From: Bacillota bacterium
Lineage (GTDB): Bacteria; Bacillota; Clostridia; Christensenellales; SZUA-584
Direction: 5' to 3'
NCBI GenBank assembly: GCA_023390815.1
Contig: JAEWCC010000006.1
Location: forward strand, 62,001-126,000
Length of the DNA: 64,000 bases
The number at the start of each line of letters is the position of its first letter. Position 1 is the first letter of the stretch. Under the pieces are notes generated by a model. It had not been told where the DNA came from. It worked only from the letters and a program-made list of their open reading frames with translations, and ran no database searches. Positions 13,375 through 21,451 of the stretch are shown here, in pieces. The position numbers and the translations under genes were made by a program.

Positions 13375-14052
13375 AATAATTCCGTCCTGTTTTATGTTGC
13401 ATATAAAAATATAACCGCATTTATATAACCTTAAACAATGAACCTATTAGTTATACTTTCGCAGTAAGCGGAGCTGCTGTTATGAACTCCAACCCCCCTA
13501 ATGCAACCCGCAGGTTCATTCCTGTCACCCAGACCAATAACAAAACCATAGTGGCATGTACAGCCCTAAGGGCATATTACAAGCCGGCGTCTCAAGACAC
13601 GTGATGTCGATTCATTCGTATCGACCTTTAGCTTGTTTAGTGAAAAAATGATTTTTACGAATATGGTCTTGACTACAATATCCTCATATATGGCAGCATA
13701 GCCCAGGTATTCAGCAGATATGAGGCCAAGCAAAATGAGCAACGCAGTCATTTTATCAAAAGCGGTACAAACCTTGTACCGCTTCTGTTTGACGGTACAG
13801 GCTGTAAGATCGTGAGCATGCTCCGGTCAGACGATGTTTTTTAGCCGATACGAGAACACTGCTTATAACGCTGCAGAAATAAGGTGTCGGTTTCATCCGA
13901 TAAAGGTGGCCCTGCATTGCCTCTTATCTCTTCCTAATATAATATGCGCCCGTTTCATGAGATCTGATAATCCGTTGTATAAAAACGCGGATCATGCACA
14001 GCATATAAGTATTAAGCCCATTTATCCGACAAAAAGGCCATAAAGCAAATGG
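13375..14052. other. intergenic stretch with decayed coding fragments
   Basis: No intact gene is seen here. A start-less open frame on the plus strand (13407-13604) encodes a coherent-looking peptide containing NEPISYTFAVSGAAVMNSN and RRFIPVTQTNNKTIVACTAL before a stop; it may be the tail of a lost gene. On the minus strand, 13566-13751 holds a 61-codon frame I cannot identify. An inverted repeat AGCGGTACA / TGTACCGCT lies at 13761-13783. The stretch looks like remnants of degraded genes. Confidence 0.45.
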
Positions 14053-14081
14053 TTTACAAATCGGAATCGTTATGCTATGAT
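14053..14081 (+). promoter_or_regulatory. sigma-A promoter of rpsO
   Basis: TTTACA (14053-14058) and TATGAT (14076-14081) are separated by 17 bases, about 80 bases before the rpsO start. Confidence 0.65.
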
Positions 14082-14168
14082 GGTCACTGACTAAAAACCG
14101 CTTACGCTGATTGTGCGAGTATCCGACGCCTTTCATCGTTTACGGGGTTAAATCTTGAGGAGGAATTC

Positions 14169-14432
14169 ATGGATAAGGAAACCAAGGCGGGCATTATTGC
14201 CAAATTTGCTGTGCAGCAGGGAGACACGGGTTCGCCCGAGGTGCAGATCGCGCTTTTAACGGAGCGTATCAACCATCTCAACGAACACCTGAAAATTCAC
14301 TCGAAGGATCATCACTCACGGCGCGGGTTGCTCATGATGGTCGGTAAGCGGCGCGGACTGCTGGGTTATCTGAAGAATAAGGATATCGAGCGCTACAGGG
14401 AAGTACTCAAGAACTTGAACCTGAGAAAATGA
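14169..14432 (+). CDS. rpsO: 30S ribosomal protein S15
   Basis: Small-subunit protein that binds the 16S rRNA central domain and bridge B4. The 87 residues are the standard length, with the hallmark [28 protein letters not shown] and [10 protein letters not shown] segments. GAGGAGG precedes the ATG. It is followed by pnp, the widely conserved rpsO-pnp pair. Confidence 0.98.
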   Translation: MDKETKAGIIAKFAVQQGDTGSPEVQIALLTERINHLNEHLKIHSKDHHSRRGLLMMVGKRRGLLGYLKNKDIERYREVLKNLNLRK

Positions 14433-14440
14433 CATGTTGG

Positions 14441-14466
14441 ATAGAGCGGGCGACCGCTCTATTCTT
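14441..14466 (+). terminator. hairpin terminator/attenuator between rpsO and pnp
   Basis: A nine-base stem (ATAGAGCGG / CCGCTCTAT) with a GCGA loop is followed by TCTTTG. The short T run suggests partial termination, letting some transcripts continue into pnp. Confidence 0.6.
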
Positions 14467-14497
14467 TGTACCGTCGGGAAAAATCCCCGCCGGATCA

Positions 14498-14520
14498 ATA
14501 TGCAGCCAAAGGCTGCATAT
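14498..14520 (+). promoter_or_regulatory. perfect hairpin in the pnp leader
   Basis: ATATGCAGCC and GGCTGCATAT form a perfect ten-base stem around AAA, 54 bases before pnp. In Escherichia coli the pnp leader hairpin is the site of autoregulation through RNase III and PNPase; a similar role here is inference. Confidence 0.45.
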
Positions 14521-14573
14521 CGGCCCGCGCAAGGGTGCGTGAGGTCGCGTTAAGGAAGGGAAGGAAAAAATTA

Positions 14574-16895
14574 ATGGAACACAAGGTATTCACAATGGAG
14601 ATCGCCGGCAGGACGCTGACGGTCGAGACAGGCAAGTACGCGCAGCAGGCGAATGGCACCTGCCTGGTGCGTTGCGGAGACACCGCCGTGCTCGTTACGG
14701 CGACAGCCTCCAAGGACCCGCGGGCGGGGATCGACTTTTTCCCGCTGAGCGTGGAGTTTGAAGAGAAGATGTACTCGGTCGGGCGGATCCCCGGCGGTTT
14801 CATCAAACGTGAGGGACGTCCCTCCGAGCGTGCGATATTGACGTCGCGGCTCATCGACCGGCCGATCCGGCCACTGTTCCCCAAGGGATATTACAACGAT
14901 GTGCAGGTGGTCTGCACGGTCATCTCCGTAGATACGGACATTCCGCCGGCAGTTTACGGCATGATCGGCTCTTCTATCGCACTCTCCGTATCCGACATCC
15001 CGTTCGCGGGACCGACCGCATCCGTCGTGATTGGTATGGTAGACGGCGAGTTTGTCGTCAATCCGAGCACGGCACAGCGCGAAAAGAGCGTGCTTGACCT
15101 GACGGTTTCCGGCACGCGCGACGCCGTCATGATGGTGGAAGCGGGCGCCAACGAAGTGACCGAGGAAGAGATGCTCTCCGCGATCCTGTTCGCGCATGAT
15201 GAGATCAAGAAGATCATCGCGTTCATCGATACCATCGTCGCCGAAGCGGGCAAGCCCAAGATGGATGTTAAGATTTATCACGCGGACGAAACGCTCGAAG
15301 CCAAAGTACGCGAATACGCGTACGACAAGGTGGCCTGGAGCGTTGATACATTTGAACGCAAGGTGCGCGAGCAGCGTACCGAGGAAATCACCGCCGACGT
15401 GCAGGCGCACTTCGCGGAGGAGTATCCTGAAGCGAAGACGGACATCGACAACATTCTGTATTCGCTGCGCAAGGAAATCGTACGCGACCGCATCATCAAC
15501 AAAGGTCTGCGGCCCGATGGACGCGCAATGGCCGAGATTCGCCCGATCTGGTGTGAAGTAGGCGTATTCGCCCGCACGCACGGCAGTGCCGTGTTCACAC
15601 GCGGCGAGACGCAGGCGATGACGCTGACAACACTCGGCGCAATCAGCGATGCGCAGCGCCTGGACGGCCTGACCGATCAGGAAGAGTTCAAGCGCTACAT
15701 GCACCACTACAATATGCCGCCGTATTCCACGGGCGAAGCGCGCATGATGCGCAGCACAAGCCGCCGGGAGATCGGCCACGGCGCCCTCGCAGAGCGCGCG
15801 CTGCTTCCGGTGCTGCCGGATGAAACCGAATTCCCCTATGCAATCCGCACGGTGTCGGAGTGCATCAGTTCCAACGGCTCCACCTCGCAGGCGAGCATCT
15901 GCGCGAGCACGCTGTCCTTAATGGACGCGGGCGTGCCGATCAGCGCGCCGGTTGCGGGCTGCGCGATGGGTCTCATTAAAGACGACAACACCGGCAATAT
16001 CGCAATTTTAACGGATATCCAGGGTCTCGAAGACTTCTTCGGCGACATGGACTTCAAGGTCGCGGGCACGCGTAAGGGTATCACCGCGATCCAGATGGAT
16101 ATCAAGATCAAAGGTATTAATCGGGAGATTCTCACGCGTGCGTTGGAGCAGGCAAGGGTAGGCCGTCTGTTCATCCTGGACAAGATGGTCGCCGTATTGG
16201 CCGAACCGCGCCCTGAGATGAGCAAGTTCGCACCGCGCATCATGCAGTTCACGATCGATCCGGAGAAGATTCGTGAAGTCATCGGCTCGGGCGGCAAGGT
16301 CATCAACAAGATCATCGCCGACACGGGTGTTAAGATCGACCTCGAGGATGACGGCCGCGTGTTCATCACCTCGCCGGACCTCGAAGCGGCAAGCCGCGCC
16401 AAGGCTCAGATCGACGCGATCGTCAAGGATGTCCAGGTGGGCGATGTTTACCTCGGCAAGGTCGTCCGCATCATGAACTTCGGCGCATTCGTGGAACTCG
16501 CGCCCGGCAAGGATGGCCTCGTGCACATCAGCAAGCTCGCTAATGAGCATGTGGCGAAGGTAGAAGACGTCGTCAACATCGGCGACGAAATCCTTGTACG
16601 CGTCATCGAGATCGACAAGCAGGGCCGCGTCAACCTGACCCGCAAGGGCTTGCTGCCTGGCGATAAGAACGACGGCAAGGCCGAAGGCAGCGAAGAATCC
16701 CGGCCAAGGGAGCACCACCGCGACGGCGAACGGCGCGGCGACAGGCGTGACGACAGACGTGGCGGCGACAGGCGCGGCGGTGAGCGGCACAGCGAGGGAC
16801 ACCGTGAGGAAGCACCCGCAGCAGAGAAAAAGTACGACGTCAAATGGCCGGATGAGAAGAAGCCTGAAGAACCCCAGGGCCAGGACGAGGAATAA
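14574..16895 (+). CDS. pnp: polyribonucleotide nucleotidyltransferase (PNPase)
   Basis: Phosphorolytic 3'-5' exoribonuclease of the RNA degradation machinery, 773 residues. Two RNase PH-like domains flank a helical domain, followed by a KH domain ([19 protein letters not shown], about residues 555-620) and an S1 domain ([20 protein letters not shown], about 620-690). The last 75 residues are an unusual Arg/Asp/Gly-rich tail ([17 protein letters not shown]) that ends in an acidic stretch. I chose ATG 14574 after GGAAGGGAAGG; the frame extends 36 codons upstream, but that part overlaps the leader hairpins and is not conserved. Confidence 0.97.
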   Translation: MEHKVFTMEIAGRTLTVETGKYAQQANGTCLVRCGDTAVLVTATASKDPRAGIDFFPLSVEFEEKMYSVGRIPGGFIKREGRPSERAILTSRLIDRPIRPLFPKGYYNDVQVVCTVISVDTDIPPAVYGMIGSSIALSVSDIPFAGPTASVVIGMVDGEFVVNPSTAQREKSVLDLTVSGTRDAVMMVEAGANEVTEEEMLSAILFAHDEIKKIIAFIDTIVAEAGKPKMDVKIYHADETLEAKVREYAYDKVAWSVDTFERKVREQRTEEITADVQAHFAEEYPEAKTDIDNILYSLRKEIVRDRIINKGLRPDGRAMAEIRPIWCEVGVFARTHGSAVFTRGETQAMTLTTLGAISDAQRLDGLTDQEEFKRYMHHYNMPPYSTGEARMMRSTSRREIGHGALAERALLPVLPDETEFPYAIRTVSECISSNGSTSQASICASTLSLMDAGVPISAPVAGCAMGLIKDDNTGNIAILTDIQGLEDFFGDMDFKVAGTRKGITAIQMDIKIKGINREILTRALEQARVGRLFILDKMVAVLAEPRPEMSKFAPRIMQFTIDPEKIREVIGSGGKVINKIIADTGVKIDLEDDGRVFITSPDLEAASRAKAQIDAIVKDVQVGDVYLGKVVRIMNFGAFVELAPGKDGLVHISKLANEHVAKVEDVVNIGDEILVRVIEIDKQGRVNLTRKGLLPGDKNDGKAEGSEESRPREHHRDGERRGDRRDDRRGGDRRGGERHSEGHREEAPAAEKKYDVKWPDEKKPEEPQGQDEE

Positions 16896-16905
16896 TCCGC
16901 AAAGC

Positions 16906-16933
16906 AATACGCCCCGAAAGGGGCGTATTTTTT
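16906..16933 (+). terminator. rho-independent terminator of pnp
   Basis: AATACGCCCC and GGGGCGTATT pair around a GAAA tetraloop and are followed by a T run, ten bases after the pnp stop. Confidence 0.92.
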
Positions 16934-17124
16934 GTCCTGACGAGTTGAACGGAATCGGGGTATCAGCTATCAAAGGGACTTATATCCAATCCGCTGATTA
17001 TCCGCAAAAGCCGGAGTCGTATATTTTACGCAATATTTCATGTCTCATCATTTGACCCGAAAGAGTCGTTGCAATTCAACGGCTCTTTCTATTCACTTCG
17101 CCTGATGGCTATAGAATCTTGAAA

Positions 17125-18381
17125 TTACGCGCTCTTTTTTGAATAAAGCGCTTTTGCCTCTGTCGGTCTCATATCACCGCGTCCCGGCCAGCCTTCTCCC
17201 CCCGGCAGATAAGCCATCCCATAAAGCGGCACACGCACCAGCGCAGGCTGCAGTTTTTCCTGAATACCCGCCAGTGACAACGCCAGCATGATCAGCATTC
17301 CGGTCTGTACGTTGAAGGGCGTCGCATCAGCAACGCCATGCAGCGCCACACTGGCCAACACACCCAGCGTAAGCGCGAACGTCTCCCTGTCGCTGCCCCG
17401 CATCTGCCAGATCGGTGTCAGATTCTTTTTCAGATAAACAAACATCAGCGCAACGCCCACCACGCCAAAGCACAGCACCGTCTCCAGATAAATGCTGTGT
17501 GCGTGGACGATCTGCATTCCGTTTACCGTGAAATGAAATTCGGAAAAGGCCAGGGCGCCTGAGCCAAAGAGCGGATGCTTTGATATGGCGATCAGCGCCC
17601 TCCGCCAGATTTCGAGGCGAACATCCATATCCTGTCCCATCTGGTTCATGCGCGGGAAAACGCCGGGCAAAGCAATCATAAGTCCGGCCAGTGCAATGCA
17701 AAAAGCCCAGAGCAAAGCCAACGTCCTGAACTTGCGGTAAAGCGCGAGCATCAGCGAGGCAGCGGCAAACAGAGCAAACATCCCGGTGCGGCAGCCGGAT
17801 AAACAGAGACCAACCGAGTTGATCATGATAACAGCCGCATAAAATACCTTTTTTCTGAAGCCTTCTGCCCTATAAATCTTATAGATGGCAAGCAGCACGA
17901 TCATTTCAGTTACGGCGGCATAGTAGTTCGCGTTGATGAACACGGAACTGATCCTTTTGATCGGATCTGCGCCGATCAGATACTGAGCTAAGGCAACAAC
18001 AAACGCGAGCAGGCTTGCTCCGCATATTACCGCTGCAAGCTTATCAAACAGCGTACGGGTCATCACGGACCGCGCAAACCCGCCGACTAAAAAGCTGCCA
18101 GCCAACGCCACCGTAATCAGTGTGCCAACCGTATTGTTGTTATCATAGGCCGCAACGATCCCCAGCGCGCATAAAGCCCAGAGATATTGGATACCCGGCG
18201 TATACAGTGCAACCCCTTTAAAGCGTTGCGCCCAAATCATATATACAATGGTCAGAACCATTGCGGCAATAGTCACATAAATCGACAGAAAAACGGATAA
18301 CCCCAGGCCCAAAACGACCCATTCATCCCATGAATTTTTGTAAGCAATCCCTTTCAGCTTAATAAAAACAGTGTTGATAAT
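17125..18381 (-). CDS. O-antigen ligase/polymerase-like membrane protein
   Basis: A roughly 400-residue protein made almost wholly of hydrophobic segments (about ten), with the O-antigen ligase/Wzy-type loop: WRRALIAISKHPLFGSGALAF then HAHSIYLETVLCFGVVG. Such proteins join or polymerise lipid-linked glycans on the outer face of the membrane. No ATG or GTG fits the 5' end. The frame is open from 18387, and the best Shine-Dalgarno (AGGGGGG) sits just before ATC/ATT codons at 18384-18379, so I mark a possible ATT start at 18381. The first conventional start is a TTG at 18312 without a good ribosome site. Its neighbours give no pathway context. Confidence 0.75.
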   Translation of the reverse strand: MINTVFIKLKGIAYKNSWDEWVVLGLGLSVFLSIYVTIAAMVLTIVYMIWAQRFKGVALYTPGIQYLWALCALGIVAAYDNNNTVGTLITVALAGSFLVGGFARSVMTRTLFDKLAAVICGASLLAFVVALAQYLIGADPIKRISSVFINANYYAAVTEMIVLLAIYKIYRAEGFRKKVFYAAVIMINSVGLCLSGCRTGMFALFAAASLMLALYRKFRTLALLWAFCIALAGLMIALPGVFPRMNQMGQDMDVRLEIWRRALIAISKHPLFGSGALAFSEFHFTVNGMQIVHAHSIYLETVLCFGVVGVALMFVYLKKNLTPIWQMRGSDRETFALTLGVLASVALHGVADATPFNVQTGMLIMLALSLAGIQEKLQPALVRVPLYGMAYLPGGEGWPGRGDMRPTEAKALYSKKSA

Positions 18382-18638
18382 GATGCCCCCCTAATGCTGC
18401 CTAAAACTCTATCTTTTCGGATTTGCTATGTGCCTTTTTACACATAGAGACCATAATAACACAAAACCACGATAAAACTGTGTCAATATTGTAAATTTCT
18501 CATTTTTTCATAGCCTTGTCCTTCCTGAACCTTCCATTTCGTGTTTGCCAGCTCGGGTTTTTCCTGCATTACGCATAATTGCCCTGGGCCCACAATACTA
18601 TGAACTATATAATAACCTTCATTTGAGGCGGTGTGATT

Positions 18639-19412
18639 ATGCGCATTTTCGTTGTGAAAAAAAGCACGTTGATACGGGCGGCAGTTTTTTTACTGCTCGT
18701 CATTGGCGCCATCGTGTATACACAGGTGGCGTTCGGGAGCGCTCAACCCGCATCCACGGAAACCACCGTGATGCCGGTATGCCGCGTTGGCACAGAAGAT
18801 AAAGTGGTGGCGCTCACTTTCGACACCGCTTTTGGCGACGCCGACTACACTGGACAGATTCTAACCGCGCTGAAGGATGAAAACGCCCCCGCCACATTCT
18901 TTGTAATGGGACTCTGGGCGCAGGAATACCCGGAGGAAGTGGACGCCATGGTGCAAAACGGCTGTGAGATCGCGAGCCATTCCATGAGTCATACCAAATA
19001 TACGGAACTGCCCGAGACTGAAATGCTAGCCGATGCATCGGATGCTTCTGAGCTGATTTTCGACATGACGGGCTTTGACAGCGACCTCATCCGTCTGCCT
19101 TACGGCGCGTTTAACACGCAGACGATCATGGCGCTCCAAGGGCAGGGCTACATCCCCATGAAGTGGAGCCTTGACTCAAGGGATTGGAAAGGCTACGACG
19201 CAAGCCAAATCGCGGACACCGTGCTCAGTGAGGTCGAAAGCGGCGACATCATTATGTTCCAAAACAACATGGCAGCTACGCCCGAGGCGCTTCCGGCTGT
19301 TATTGCGGGTCTTAAGGAGCAAGGGTTTACGCTCGTAACGGTATCCGATCTGCTGCTCAGCGGCGAGTACTATGTGGACGAAGACGGTACACAGAGGGTA
19401 TACGCAGATTAA
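18639..19412 (+). CDS. polysaccharide deacetylase (NodB/CE4 family), membrane-anchored
   Basis: A 257-residue protein with one N-terminal membrane segment (about residues 10-32) and an extracellular NodB-homology domain that would remove acetyl groups from peptidoglycan or another glycan. Visible motifs: TFDTAFGD (motif 1, catalytic Asp kept), SHSMSH (metal-binding His pair), RLPYG (motif 3) and DSRDW (motif 4). The usual motif 5 histidine after GDIIMF is replaced by Gln (FQNN), so activity or specificity may differ. ATG 18639 is seven bases after GAGGCGG. The SSB-like gene follows by 19 bases and is probably co-transcribed. Confidence 0.9.
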   Translation: MRIFVVKKSTLIRAAVFLLLVIGAIVYTQVAFGSAQPASTETTVMPVCRVGTEDKVVALTFDTAFGDADYTGQILTALKDENAPATFFVMGLWAQEYPEEVDAMVQNGCEIASHSMSHTKYTELPETEMLADASDASELIFDMTGFDSDLIRLPYGAFNTQTIMALQGQGYIPMKWSLDSRDWKGYDASQIADTVLSEVESGDIIMFQNNMAATPEALPAVIAGLKEQGFTLVTVSDLLLSGEYYVDEDGTQRVYAD

Positions 19413-19431
19413 TACACTTGAGGAAAAGGAT

Positions 19432-20034
19432 ATGAATGAAACGACCAACAGTGTCGGTGTCGCGGGTAAACTGAGCGGCCTGGAACTGTCGCACCGGATA
19501 TACGGCGAAGCGTTCTATACGTTTTTTCTCGAGTGCGGCCGGCTCAGCGATAACACCGACGTGCTGCCCGTCACGGCATCCGAGCGGCTGCTCGCGCGCC
19601 ACCCGCTTTGCGAGGGCGCGCTCGTAGGTGTGACGGGTCAGCTTCGCTCCTATAACAAGCTTGTTGACGGTAAGGTGCGGTTGTACCTCACGATTTTCGC
19701 GCGCGAACTGATCGAATGCGCCGGACCGCAGAACGAGATATCGCTTGTGGGGTTCGTATGCAAGCCGCCCATATACCGTGTGACGCCCTTCGGGCGTGAA
19801 ATTACCGACATGTTGATCGCAGTCAATCGCGCATATAACAAAAGCGACTACATCCCCTGCATCGTATGGGGCCGCAACGCACGCTATGCCTCCGGCTTTA
19901 CCGTGGGCGACAAGGTATCGGCCTCCGGCCGTGTGCAGTCGCGGCAGTACGAAAAGCAACAGGATGACGGTTCTCGCTTGCTGCGTACTGCTTACGAAGT
20001 ATCCATCGCGCGTCTGCAAAAGGAGCCGACATAA
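19432..20034 (+). CDS. single-stranded DNA-binding protein-like OB-fold protein
   Basis: A 200-residue protein whose C-terminal half reads like an SSB/PriB OB fold: SLVGFVCKPPIYRVTPFGRE, then DMLIAVNRAYNKSDYIPCIVWG and VGDKVSASGRVQSRQYEK. The N-terminal half appears to be a second, more diverged OB fold (FFLECGRLSDNTDVLPVT, then GVTGQLRSYNK). It lacks the acidic C-terminal tip with which standard SSB recruits partners, so it is unlikely to be the main replicative SSB. ATG 19432 follows GAGGAAAAGG. It ends at a strong terminator. Confidence 0.8.
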   Translation: MNETTNSVGVAGKLSGLELSHRIYGEAFYTFFLECGRLSDNTDVLPVTASERLLARHPLCEGALVGVTGQLRSYNKLVDGKVRLYLTIFARELIECAGPQNEISLVGFVCKPPIYRVTPFGREITDMLIAVNRAYNKSDYIPCIVWGRNARYASGFTVGDKVSASGRVQSRQYEKQQDDGSRLLRTAYEVSIARLQKEPT

Positions 20035-20072
20035 CAAATGTCCAGGGTGGGCAAACCGCACATTTAGTCATC

Positions 20073-20097
20073 GGCCGCTGCAATAGCGGCCTTTTTT
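20073..20097 (+). terminator. rho-independent terminator after the SSB-like gene
   Basis: GGCCGCT and AGCGGCC pair around GCAAT and are followed by six T. The 295 bases from here to the next gene hold no other feature apart from a TACAAT -10-like box at 20359-20364. Confidence 0.9.
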
Positions 20098-20392
20098 CAT
20101 CCCTTTTAATGTGAAGCCGCCTCACAGGCCTTTGTATACAGCAATTTTTTGCAGCTTACGATTACCGGTATCCAAACGAAGTTTACGGACGTTTTGTTTT
20201 CGTGCTTACAGGATTGCATATGCGTTGTATACAAATAATGCGACCCCACAAAATGGTGTGGTTAACTGCCGCTTGCATCACAGCAGCTTTGATGCACCCT
20301 AACTTCCCTTTTTTCGTACACTTTCCGGCAGGGTATGGCTGTACGGGCTTTCGTATGCTACAATAGTACTATCAATCAATCAGGAGAACGAC

Positions 20393-21145
20393 ATGAAGAT
20401 TGCAAGGGTGCAAAAAGGCAACGAAGCCTTCTACGCGGCGCTGGAAGACGGCGTATTCCGTCGCATCGCCGGGCTACCGTATGAGGGTGTCACCTTTACA
20501 GGCGAAACATACCCGCCGGACGCGGTAAAGCTGCTCGCCCCCGCCGAACCGACCAAGGTCGTCGCGGTGGGTCTCAACTATGCCAAACACGCCGGTGAAA
20601 TGAAGGAAGCATTGCCCGAAAACCCGATCCTTTTCATCAAGCCCGCCACCACGGTGCTTGCGCCCGGAGATACCATCAACTATCCCAAAGCCTCACAGCG
20701 TGTCGATTACGAGGCGGAGTTGGGCGTGGTCATCGGGAAAGCATGCAAGAACGTTTCTACGGAAGAAGCCAAAGACTATATATTCGGCTATACGGCGCTC
20801 AACGATGTGACCGCTCGCGACCTGCAAAAGAAGGATGGCCAGTGGACGCGCGCCAAATCGTTCGACACATTCTGCCCGTTCGGCCCTTATATCGATACCG
20901 AATACGACCCCCACAGCAAACGCGTGCAGAGTGTACTGAACGGCGAAGTGAAGCAGGATGGCATTACGGACGCTATGATATTTGGCGTTGAGCATCTTGT
21001 CGCGTTCATTAGCGAGTGCATGACGCTGCTCCCGGGCGACGTAATCGCCACGGGTACGCCCGAGGGGATCGGTCCGATGCAGCCGGGCGATAAGATTGAA
21101 ATCAAAATTGAGGGGCTGGAGACGCTCCAGAACCACGTACGATAA
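20393..21145 (+). CDS. fumarylacetoacetate hydrolase (FAH) family protein
   Basis: A 250-residue member of the FAH family, metal-dependent enzymes that hydrolyse or decarboxylate 2-oxo or 2-hydroxydienoate acids and acylpyruvates. Family marks: VGLNYAKHAGE, DYEAELGVVIGK (two metal-binding Glu), NDVTARDLQ (metal-binding Asp), KSFDTFCPFGPYI and TGTPEGIGPMQPGD. The substrate cannot be told from sequence; acylpyruvase or oxaloacetate decarboxylase/tautomerase activity is common for this size. AGGAGA precedes the ATG. It lies 13 bases before yerC and seems to head the yerC-pcrA-ligA operon. Confidence 0.93.
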   Translation: MKIARVQKGNEAFYAALEDGVFRRIAGLPYEGVTFTGETYPPDAVKLLAPAEPTKVVAVGLNYAKHAGEMKEALPENPILFIKPATTVLAPGDTINYPKASQRVDYEAELGVVIGKACKNVSTEEAKDYIFGYTALNDVTARDLQKKDGQWTRAKSFDTFCPFGPYIDTEYDPHSKRVQSVLNGEVKQDGITDAMIFGVEHLVAFISECMTLLPGDVIATGTPEGIGPMQPGDKIEIKIEGLETLQNHVR

Positions 21146-21158
21146 GGGAGGCAACACC

Positions 21159-21443
21159 ATGTACGAATCCAAACTGAAGAACTCTGAATTGGACAGGCTG
21201 TTCTCAGCCATATTGACCCTTAAATCCGAGGAAGAGTGCTACATGTTCTTTGAAGACCTGTGCACGATCTCCGAGCTGGAGTCCATCTCCCAGCGTCTTA
21301 AGGTAGCAGAGTTGCTGCGCGAAAAGCACACCTGCAACGATATCTCTCAGGCGACAGGTGCCAGCACCGCGACGATCAGCCGCGTGAACCGCTGCCTGTT
21401 GCACGGCACGGGCGGCTACAAGCTCGTGCTGGACAGGATATAG
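21159..21443 (+). CDS. yerC: TrpR-like regulator YerC/YecD
   Basis: A 94-residue DNA-binding protein of the TrpR-like YerC/YecD family. The TrpR fold is visible with the helix-turn-helix CNDISQATGASTATISRVNR in the second half. The regulated genes are unknown in most species. ATG 21159 follows GGGAGG. It overlaps nothing but lies only eight bases before pcrA, and yerC is also found near pcrA and ligA in Bacillus. Confidence 0.9.
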   Translation: MYESKLKNSELDRLFSAILTLKSEEECYMFFEDLCTISELESISQRLKVAELLREKHTCNDISQATGASTATISRVNRCLLHGTGGYKLVLDRI

Positions 21444-21451
21444 GAGGGCGG

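Noticed and set aside
13566..13751. 61-codon minus-strand frame with a hydrophobic start
   Set aside because: No ribosome site and no recognisable family; it lies among decayed fragments and is more likely a remnant or chance.
14466..14573. Upstream extension of the pnp frame
   Set aside because: It covers the two leader hairpins, lacks a ribosome site and is not part of the conserved PNPase N-terminus; ATG 14574 has a good site.
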